From contig CAYSMF010000032.1 in assembly GCA_964432155.1 (NCBI GenBank), positions 1-8,050 on the forward strand: a stretch of DNA of 8,050 nucleotides. Reading direction: 5' to 3'. This DNA is from UBA10438 sp964432155. GTDB lineage: Bacteria > Bacteroidota > Ignavibacteria > Kapaibacteriales > Kapaibacteriaceae. Positions 1 through 5,544 of this stretch are shown in pieces. The translations under genes were made by a program, and so were the position numbers. The notes under the pieces are model-generated. The model saw only the letters and a program-made list of their open reading frames with translations, did not search any database and had not been told where the DNA came from. Positions within the stretch are counted from its first letter, which is position 1, and every line of letters begins with the position of its first letter.

Positions 1-1877
1 GTCAGCTGGGGATGTTCACCAACGACAACACCGAGCGCGTGCAACGTCAGAAGGATGCGCCGATCTATGTGGTGATTGGCAACCCACCGTACAATGCGGG
101 TCAGGTGAATGAGAACGACAACAACAAGAACCGCAAGTATCCTGCGATTGACAAGCGGGTACAAGAAACCTACGTGAAGGATTCTACCGCCACGTATCGT
201 GCCGACCTCAGTGACCCATACGTCAAAGCATTCCGCATGGCATCCGATCGCATCCTGTCAAGGGGCGAGGGGATCGTGTGTTACGTTACCAACAACGGTT
301 TTCTCGATGGCATTGCATTTGATGGAATGCGGAAGCACCTCTTTGCTGATTTCTCAACAGTGCGTGTAGTTGATCTCAAGGGGAACATTCGCAAAGACTC
401 GATGCGTGACGGCATTCCACTTGGCGAAGAACACACCGTGTTCGGCCTCGGAGCTATGGTTGGCATTGCGATCACGATGTGTGAGCGATCATCAAGGCAA
501 ACCGATCATGCGCTCGAATATTGGGATGTGCCATTTCGCGCAAAGCGTGTTGAGAAATTCGAGCAACTGATGCGTGCGCAGGATTGGTTTGGACTTGACT
601 CGCGCGTCTTCGTTCCAACAGCAAAGAATCTCTGGCTCACCGAAGGCATGGCCGACGATTGGGATGAGCTGGTGCCGTTGGGGAGTAAGGAAGCGAAGCG
701 TGGTGTCGGTGATGTGTTATTTCAGACATACTCGCTAGGTATTCTTACTAATAGAGATAGATGGGTGTATAACTTCGATGAAAGACTGTTATTGAGGAAT
801 ATGGAGGCCTTCACGGAGCTATACAATGACCACGTCGCACGATGGCCACTTTACAGCTCATCAAAGGACATGAATTCCTTTGTCAATAATGACGACACCA
901 AGATATCATGGTCACGCGATCTGAAGCTCAAGGTTCAAAGATCTAGAGTTGCGGTTCACTCGAAAAGCCACTTGCGACGAAGTATGTATCGACCGTTTGT
1001 TAGCCAGAGCATGTACTTCAGTCCAGTGTTCGTTGATCAGGCGTTAAAATTCCCCCGCATCTTCCCTCTACCTGAGACGGAGAACGTGGTGGTGTGTTTG
1101 AGCGCGATTGGTCAATCGAAGCCATTCCACACGCTTGCGACAAACGTCATTCCAGACTTGCACCTCACAGGCGACAGTCAGTGCTTCCCCCTCTACGTCT
1201 ACGACGAAGACGGCACCAACCGCCGCGACAACATCACCGACTGGGGCTTAGAGCAGTTCACATCGCACTACCACGACTCCACGATCACAAAGCTTGATGT
1301 GTTCCACTACGTGTATGGCATCCTGCACGACCCAGCATATCGCGAGAAGTACGCTGCCAATCTCAAGCGTGAGTTGCCCCGTATCCCCTTCGCCGACAAC
1401 TTCTGGAAGGTCGCGGAGCTCGGGAAACGTCTGATGGAATTGCATGTGCACTACGAAGACCAACCAGAGTATGCGTTGCACGAAGAATGGTCGCTCCCCA
1501 AAGGCTACCTCCATCCATACGGACTTGCTGTAACATCTGTCGATCAAGTGCCCGAGCGCGACCGCTACCGCGTAACCAAGATGAAGCGCGACAAGAAAGA
1601 TCCAACGCGCCTCATCGTCAACGACTTCCTCACGCTTAGCGGTATCCCCGCAAACGTCGACGACTACAAGCTTGGCAACCGCTCAGCTCTCGACTGGATT
1701 GTCGACCAGTATCAAGTCAGCACCGACAAACGCAGTGGCATCACTAACGATCCCAACCGCGACGACGATCCAACGTACATCGTCCGCTTGATCAAGAAGG
1801 TGGTGACGGTGAGTGTGGAGACGGTGGGGCTCACCCCCCGGCCCCCTCTCGCACGCGAGCGGGGGAGCCATACATGA
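1..1877 (+). CDS. Type ISP restriction-modification enzyme, C-terminal part (5' end outside the window)
   Basis: Type ISP enzymes are single polypeptides that join an Mrr-like nuclease, a translocase, an N6-adenine methyltransferase and a target-recognition domain; they methylate host DNA and cut unmodified DNA. The reading frame is open to the window edge, so the ATG at 12 is internal and the nuclease, helicase and SAM-binding parts lie upstream. Counting from the ATG at 12, catalytic motif IV (NPPY) is at residues 24-27 and is followed by the family signature NENDNNKNRKYP. A target-recognition segment starts near residue 237 with SLGILTNRDRWVYNF, then KISWSRDL and YRPF. The C-terminus LDWIVDQYQVSTDKRSGI, then PTYIVRLIKKVVTVSVETV, is the usual family ending. 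The last residues (GLTPRPPLARERGSHT) are encoded by a palindromic repeat and are not family sequence. Codons 721-1020 are A+T-rich compared with the rest. The family call is firm; activity and recognition site cannot be read from this part. Confidence 0.9.
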   Translation, partial: QLGMFTNDNTERVQRQKDAPIYVVIGNPPYNAGQVNENDNNKNRKYPAIDKRVQETYVKDSTATYRADLSDPYVKAFRMASDRILSRGEGIVCYVTNNGFLDGIAFDGMRKHLFADFSTVRVVDLKGNIRKDSMRDGIPLGEEHTVFGLGAMVGIAITMCERSSRQTDHALEYWDVPFRAKRVEKFEQLMRAQDWFGLDSRVFVPTAKNLWLTEGMADDWDELVPLGSKEAKRGVGDVLFQTYSLGILTNRDRWVYNFDERLLLRNMEAFTELYNDHVARWPLYSSSKDMNSFVNNDDTKISWSRDLKLKVQRSRVAVHSKSHLRRSMYRPFVSQSMYFSPVFVDQALKFPRIFPLPETENVVVCLSAIGQSKPFHTLATNVIPDLHLTGDSQCFPLYVYDEDGTNRRDNITDWGLEQFTSHYHDSTITKLDVFHYVYGILHDPAYREKYAANLKRELPRIPFADNFWKVAELGKRLMELHVHYEDQPEYALHEEWSLPKGYLHPYGLAVTSVDQVPERDRYRVTKMKRDKKDPTRLIVNDFLTLSGIPANVDDYKLGNRSALDWIVDQYQVSTDKRSGITNDPNRDDDPTYIVRLIKKVVTVSVETVGLTPRPPLARERGSHT

Positions 1878-1892
1878 TGATGTGGATGATGT
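1670..1892 (+). repeat. Left copy of a 223-bp direct duplication (restriction gene 3' end)
   Basis: This segment aligns without gaps to 7161-7383 (constant offset 5491). By hand comparison there are 11 mismatches in 223 positions, about 95% identity. They fall at 1673, 1688, 1736, 1742, 1745, 1788, 1802, 1805, 1808, 1814 and 1862. All lie inside the coding part and none changes an amino acid. Homology starts abruptly at 1670 and ends at 1892, two bases into the first 27-bp palindrome arm. Confidence 0.9.
1826..1870. repeat. GC-rich palindromic repeat forming the end of the restriction gene
   Basis: The arms 1842-1852 (CCCCCTCTCGC) and 1855-1865 (GCGAGCGGGGG) pair with a single T/C mismatch around a very short loop. 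The repeat is read in frame and adds the tail GLTPRPPLARERGSHT after the natural family ending VSVETV. Such Pro/Arg-rich tails are what this kind of dispersed GC-rich palindrome gives when it sits at the end of a gene. A second copy with one base change (1862 G, matched by A at 7353) lies in the downstream duplicate. Confidence 0.6.
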
Positions 1893-2030
1893 AGGGGCGA
1901 GACCCTGTCTCGCCCGCGGGCACATGTTGCACACATGTTCCGATCACGGAATGGCCCAACACATCATGAATGGAATGGTCCAACACAAATAATGGCGGGC
2001 GAGACAGGGTCTCGCCCCTACGGGAATAAC
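1871..2030. repeat. Palindromic element, copy A
   Basis: The core 1891-2021 is bounded by a perfect 27-bp inverted repeat (1891-1917 and 1995-2021). Each arm is itself a hairpin, GGGCGAGAC-cct-GTCTCGCCC. The 77-bp interior has two direct copies of GGAATGGYCCAACACA and a small TTCCG-atca-CGGAA hairpin. The flanks, about 20 bp on the left (CATGATGATGTGGATGAT) and GGGAATAACG on the right, are shared in near-identical form with copy B. No coding sequence is evident. It could be a non-autonomous transposable element (MITE-like), a REP/BIME-type repeat or a bidirectional hairpin. No clear target-site duplication is visible. Confidence 0.85.
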
Positions 2031-2046
2031 GTTCAACGGGAACGTT
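2028..2046. repeat. Short inverted repeat between the two palindromic elements
   Basis: AACGTTC (2028-2034) and GAACGTT (2040-2046) form a perfect 7-bp inverted repeat with a 5-base spacer. It lies in the spacer joining elements A and B. Its role is unknown, and an inverted repeat of this length could be chance. Confidence 0.4.
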
Positions 2047-2058
2047 CGATATGCGTTA

Positions 2059-2240
2059 ACCGATGCGCATGCATTGTTGTGTACATGATGATGTCGATGG
2101 TGTAGGGGCGAGACCCTGTCTCGCCCGCGGGCACATGTTGCACACATGATCCGATCACGGAATGGTCCAACGCATCATGAACGGAATGGTCCAACACAAA
2201 AATGGCGGGCGAGACAGGGTCTCGCCCCTACGGGATTACC
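2059..2240. repeat. Palindromic element, copy B, with left flank shared with copy C
   Basis: The two arms, 2102-2128 and 2205-2231, are base-for-base identical to those of copy A, so four identical arms lie within 341 bp. The 76-bp interior differs from copy A by four substitutions and one deleted base. The left flank 2059-2101, including ATGCGCATGCATTG, is absent from copy A but matches the element at the end of the window: 55 of 55 bases (2059-2113 against 7996-8050). The element family therefore has at least two flank types. Confidence 0.85.
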
Positions 2241-2285
2241 GCATCTCGCAATGATGTAACATTCGCCTGTTCGTCAACGCGGTGG

Positions 2286-2377
2286 AGGAAGGCGGCGTGT
2301 TTGCCTTCCTGTCCTCATTCAGCGCTAACAGTGCTGCAATACAGCGAGCCCCGTTCTCATTGAGAATGGGGCTCGTT
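2286..2377 (+). ncRNA. Candidate structured RNA: three consecutive hairpins
   Basis: Three stem-loops follow one another on the + strand. The first pairs AGGAAGGC (2286-2293) with GCCTTCCT (2303-2310). The second pairs CAGCGCT (2320-2326) with AGTGCTG (2330-2336), with one G-U pair. The third is the terminator-like stem at 2343-2377. Such an arrangement would suit a small RNA ending at its own terminator, or an mRNA leader. I do not recognise a known family: it lacks the conserved SRP core GGAAGG-AGCAGCC and any tRNA or RNase P signature. This rests only on pairing seen by eye. Confidence 0.25.
2343..2377 (+). terminator. Terminator-like hairpin
   Basis: CGAGCCCCGTTCTC (2345-2358) pairs with GAGAATGGGGCTCG (2362-2375) over 14 positions with one G-T pair and a 3-base loop. 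The stem can extend to 2343-2377. It is followed by TTTGCGTTT, a weak and interrupted T tract. The nearest upstream gene end is at 1877, nearly 470 bp away, so it more likely ends a local transcript than the restriction gene mRNA. Confidence 0.5.
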
Positions 2378-2506
2378 TGCGTTTACGCTTCTCGCAATGG
2401 CGACTTGATCACTGCTGAGATAGTCAGAAATGAGTTACGTGAGAGTGATGAAAGTGCAAACCGGCAATCCCGGGGTTGAGACGGAACCCCTTCAAACCCC
2501 ACCATA

Positions 2507-2535
2507 AGGTAACACGCAGTACCAGAATGTTACCT
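2507..2535. repeat. Perfect 8-bp inverted repeat
   Basis: AGGTAACA (2507-2514) and TGTTACCT (2528-2535) are exact reverse complements separated by 13 bases. The spacing would suit an operator or a weak hairpin about 310 bp upstream of the Cys-rich gene. There is no T tract, so it is not a terminator. It could be a chance pairing. Confidence 0.35.
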
Positions 2536-2843
2536 ATTTCACGGTTTCGGATCTGTTGCTGAGTTAGGGGGCTACGTTGTTGTACAGACTACTGGCAAAT
2601 GCAGTAATCTGGTTAGGCGTTCGGCTCGGATGTCGAAAGAGATTAGTTGGCGATCGAGGGCTCGCAGGCAAGATTTGAACTACTTCAACGAGATGTAACC
2701 ATGCGTTCCTGTTTGTAATGTTCGATGGCAATATCCGTTGATAAGTTCGGGAAAGAAGGGGTAGCGAGCATAACGTGGCGAATTCAACGACTACACGATC
2801 ACTTTCACATGTATCTGATATTCATTCAACTAAAAGGTAAAGT

Positions 2844-5240
2844 ATGCTGCTAATCTATTTGGTAGTCAGTTGTCTAGTCATGATCGCTTCTAGTATGGAA
2901 CTATCTAGCCAAACTGGAACGGTAGACTACGTTCCTAATGGAAGCTTTGAGTACACTGCCATTCCAGACATTCTGCTTGGACCTTACGATACACGCTTTA
3001 TAAAGTACTCTCTCTATTGGAGGCAATTTCACAGTTGGACGGTCCCCAATGAAGCTGGAACATTGCCGGACTGGCCAATTGAAAGAGATCGCGTTTACGA
3101 CCCGCTAGTGATGTATCAACCGGTGACTTGTAGCTCAACCGATCTATACTCAAAACATTTGCCAGACTGCGTTATTGGTACTGATCCAGGCTCTCTGCGC
3201 GACATACCGGAGAACTGGTTTGGATTTGAACCTATGCGTCCAGGAAGTATGGGGCAAAAGTATGCAGGTCTCTACTATCGTCTGAATGGTGTCCGCGTTA
3301 AACCAGGGACCACCGGTACGTACGAGGCTTTTGATGGTAACCCATTAACAGATTGGTGGAGAGAGTATTTAGAGGTTGAGTTGCTTTGCCCGTTGGTGGC
3401 CGGTAGTCAGTATACTCTTAGTTACTGGGCGTCTTTAGGTGAGGTGAGTGAAAGGAATATCCAGATTGAAGCACGAGTATCCCAGCAACCGTATCATGTA
3501 CATCCCCAAGATGATTGTGATGAGATTACGGATAATGACTGGGACCTTACCTCCAAAGTACGCGCACCTGTAACGGACGGTCCACAGGGATACACGTTGC
3601 CAGCACCCTTGCTACCCAAGGCAGGAGGACTTCCTAACGGTGGCTGGGTGAAGATCCAAGGAACATTTACAGCCGCTGGAGGTGAAAGGTATTTAACTAT
3701 CGGGTACTTCGGTAATGAGAGAGGAATCATTCCAACTACTGACAAATTGTGCATGGACTACTATCAGCTTGAAGGGCTTACAACAGCACGTGCTTATGTC
3801 TATGTTGACGATGTTCGCCTAAGAAGTGCCGGTAGTGCGAGCTGTACGTGCAGTGGACTGCTGGAGTTTGAGCCGATTCCTCCCAGCCCGGGAACAGACG
3901 AATGTTGCTACAAAGTGGTCCTAACTAATGGGGATGATGCTGGGCAATCAGTATGTGGAGCCTGCACCATCGAATCAGTTACTGTAAGATTGCGTGGGAG
4001 TCAACAAACAATTTTCGATTGGAACTCAAATGCTAGTATCGGACCCGTTGGTAGTGACGGAATACCCAGAGAATTAGGCACTGTCTGTATCGAAGAATTC
4101 CCAAATGAACCAGGGGCCTTTTTTGACTACGAGATGTTCGGTTCGGAACACCAACTTGTGTGTTCGTGGTTTAAGAAAGTTCATGGGTGCATGGGTGTGT
4201 GTTCGAGCTGTGATGAATTCAGGAGATCAGTATCTATATCATCAATCAATTCAGGATCTAATCCCTGTTGTTTTAGGCTTAAACTTGATGCATCTCTTCT
4301 CGAAGGTTGCGCACAAATCGCTTCAATTCGAGTGTATAGAACGGTCGGTGAAACTTCTACGGAAATACCATCGGCTGCCTACAATTCCTTAGTCGCAACT
4401 AACTTTAGCGGATACCTGTACACATTCTGTCCTCTTCCGGTCCCAAGTATTGCTGCAAACGAAAAGATTAAGATCGTTTTCAAAGATGCCTTGGGGGATG
4501 TTATTTGCGAAGTTCTACTGGACCCCTTCAAGTGTGTTTGCGACTGCAAGAGCTCTTCTGCGGAATTGCGTTATGAACCAGTCACTGCACCTAATGGATC
4601 GTGTTGTTATGACGTTGTAGTGCGGAATACCGGCAATTGCAAGATTGGTTTGAATAGGGCGTTTATCAGAGGAGGTGTCCAGTACAACTTTATTGGTAGC
4701 AACGGTTGGACTTCAGGTGTCGTCACAGAAGGCGGGAGCTCGAGAGGAATCGAGTTTGCCAAATCTGGATCGCCGACTGTTTTGTACACAGAGCAAGAAG
4801 TTGTGATCGGACGGATTTGTCCAGTCGATTGTGCTCTCGGCGATTTTACAACAAATCTCGCTACGATAACGTATACCGTCAATGGTGTACCATGCATTGC
4901 AAAGACTCTCCCGTCTTCTACCACAGCAAGCTGCATTGAGACTTTTGATTGCCTCGACTTCACCGCAAGCATTAAGGCTCATCCAATATGGAATTCACCG
5001 TGTTGTTGGTACGGCGTTTACGTCAAAGTGGATGTTTGCAGTCGGGAATTCCAGGGGTTGTATGTTCAGGTGTCTGGTTTTCCGCAGCACCCTGTTTCAA
5101 CCAGTTTCGAGACGCTGGTCACTACATGGCAGTGTCAGCCTAATAGTGGTGGGATCACCATCACACTGAAACGTGCCGATGGTAGCATACTTTGCACCAA
5201 GAATCTTGGAATCCCAAGTTGTTCATCTGCAAATCAGTAG
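2844..5240 (+). CDS. Secreted Cys-rich repeat protein with N-terminal carbohydrate-binding-like domain
   Basis: This is a 798-residue protein, probably exported, of unknown function. The ATG at 2844 is the first possible start (in-frame stop at 2838) and follows AAAAGG (2832-2837) at 6 bases. Residues 2-17 are hydrophobic and may be a signal peptide, although there is no basic residue before them. Residues about 27-328 resemble a domain common in secreted and OmpA-linked Bacteroidota proteins: VPNGSFE (30-36), WREYLEVELLCPLVAGSQY (172-190), GWVKIQGTFTAAGGERYLTI (267-286) and YVYVDDVRL (318-326). Residues 334-793 hold four Cys-rich repeats centred on CCY, CCF, CCY and CCW. No T9SS sorting domain is present at the C-terminus (ending PSCSSANQ). 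Sampled G+C is 43-45%, lower than the flanking genes. It may be a surface or extracellular binding protein; the ligand is unknown. Confidence 0.85.
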   Translation: MLLIYLVVSCLVMIASSMELSSQTGTVDYVPNGSFEYTAIPDILLGPYDTRFIKYSLYWRQFHSWTVPNEAGTLPDWPIERDRVYDPLVMYQPVTCSSTDLYSKHLPDCVIGTDPGSLRDIPENWFGFEPMRPGSMGQKYAGLYYRLNGVRVKPGTTGTYEAFDGNPLTDWWREYLEVELLCPLVAGSQYTLSYWASLGEVSERNIQIEARVSQQPYHVHPQDDCDEITDNDWDLTSKVRAPVTDGPQGYTLPAPLLPKAGGLPNGGWVKIQGTFTAAGGERYLTIGYFGNERGIIPTTDKLCMDYYQLEGLTTARAYVYVDDVRLRSAGSASCTCSGLLEFEPIPPSPGTDECCYKVVLTNGDDAGQSVCGACTIESVTVRLRGSQQTIFDWNSNASIGPVGSDGIPRELGTVCIEEFPNEPGAFFDYEMFGSEHQLVCSWFKKVHGCMGVCSSCDEFRRSVSISSINSGSNPCCFRLKLDASLLEGCAQIASIRVYRTVGETSTEIPSAAYNSLVATNFSGYLYTFCPLPVPSIAANEKIKIVFKDALGDVICEVLLDPFKCVCDCKSSSAELRYEPVTAPNGSCCYDVVVRNTGNCKIGLNRAFIRGGVQYNFIGSNGWTSGVVTEGGSSRGIEFAKSGSPTVLYTEQEVVIGRICPVDCALGDFTTNLATITYTVNGVPCIAKTLPSSTTASCIETFDCLDFTASIKAHPIWNSPCCWYGVYVKVDVCSREFQGLYVQVSGFPQHPVSTSFETLVTTWQCQPNSGGITITLKRADGSILCTKNLGIPSCSSANQ
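3843..5222 (+). repeat. Four Cys-rich CC-motif protein repeats
   Basis: The repeats start at roughly residues 334, 453, 564 and 697 of the protein. Each opens with one or more cysteines (CTC, CSSC, CVCDC, C-ETFDC). About 20-25 residues later comes a paired-cysteine motif before an aromatic residue and a hydrophobic strand: CCYKVVL (354), CCFRLKL (475), CCYDVVV (587) and CCWYGVYV (720). The CC-to-CC spacing is 121, 112 and 133 residues. Sequence identity between units is low outside the cysteines, so the array is old rather than a recent tandem copy. Disulfide-stabilised beta-sandwich units are a reasonable guess. Confidence 0.65.
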
Positions 5241-5304
5241 AAGGGCCAAATGGACAGCTCGGATTCGGAGAGTCGAACCGTATATCACCCAGATGAGATT
5301 GCGG

Positions 5305-5544
5305 ATGTATGCTCAACAATCGTGAAAACGGAGCTCTCGTATTCTTGACAGTGATCTCGGCAACGGTGACAGGATTTGGGTAGTTTTCAATCCCGATGGT
5401 GCCGTAGTTGCAAGTTCCAATAACGCGGAGAGTCGATCCAAGAGCCTGATGGACATCATCAGCGATTTTCCCGTTGGAGTCGATCTCATAAACAACTCTG
5501 ACTCTGCAACGGGTAAGACTATTGTCAGGAGCGTCTATGTTCAA
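5305..5544 (-). pseudogene. Remnant of a T9SS cargo protein end (antisense)
   Basis: The minus strand reads without a stop from 5544 down past 5305 and gives a plausible secreted-protein end. A segment RCRVRVVYEIDSNGKIADDV and then TLRVIGTCNYG lead into IENYPNPVTVAEITVKN. The YPNPV motif (5371-5382 codes YPNP) is the usual start of a type A T9SS sorting domain. The rest of that domain (the usual two further strand motifs and Gly-x-Tyr) is missing, and after about 5305 the frame only shadows the Cys-rich gene. There is no credible start: a TAA lies five codons upstream of the TTG at 5544. I read it as a fragment truncated at both ends, overlapping the start of the RCC1 gene. It may instead be a chance open frame. 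Confidence 0.4.
5527..5531 (+). promoter_or_regulatory. Ribosome binding site that decides the RCC1 gene start
   Basis: AGGAG at 5527-5531 lies 5 bases before the ATG at 5537, a standard Shine-Dalgarno spacing. A TTG at 5522 is in the same frame, but using it would place this AGGAG inside the coding region and add five residues in front of a normal signal peptide. Confidence 0.65.

Larger units (their letters stand above)
2241..2843. other. Gene-free interval of about 600 bp
   Basis: No convincing protein-coding gene is visible. A 65-codon frame starting with GTG at 2282 runs straight through two hairpins and shows no recognisable protein features. The interval holds three consecutive hairpins (2286-2377) and a perfect 8-bp inverted repeat (2507-2535). 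Bases 2540-2830 show nothing I can name. The promoter and leader of the Cys-rich gene at 2844 should lie in the last part, but I see no clear match to a sigma-70 or Bacteroidota-type promoter. Confidence 0.6.

Noticed and set aside
1683..2147. Minus-strand frames coding MCATCARGRDRVSPLHH-type peptides
   Set aside because: They are translations of the palindromic elements and repeat tail and end where the repeats end; no protein features.
1871..2240. CRISPR array from repeated palindromes
   Set aside because: Units are about 160-180 bp with similar interiors, not short repeats separated by unique spacers, and no cas gene is present.
2282..2479. 65-codon + strand frame starting with GTG
   Set aside because: It runs through two hairpins and the terminator-like stem, has no recognisable domain and an unconvincing composition.
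2612..2618. GTTAGGC resembling an integron attC core site
   Set aside because: No matching GCCTAAC-type partner, folded attC arms or cassette gene lies nearby; a 7-base match can be chance.
2660..2690. Possible tRNA T-arm on the minus strand (GTAGTTCAAATCTTGCC)
   Set aside because: The stem does not pair properly, and no anticodon arm or acceptor stem can be built around it.
5522..5536. TTG at 5522 as the start of the RCC1 gene
   Set aside because: The ATG at 5537 has AGGAG at ideal distance and gives a normal signal peptide start.
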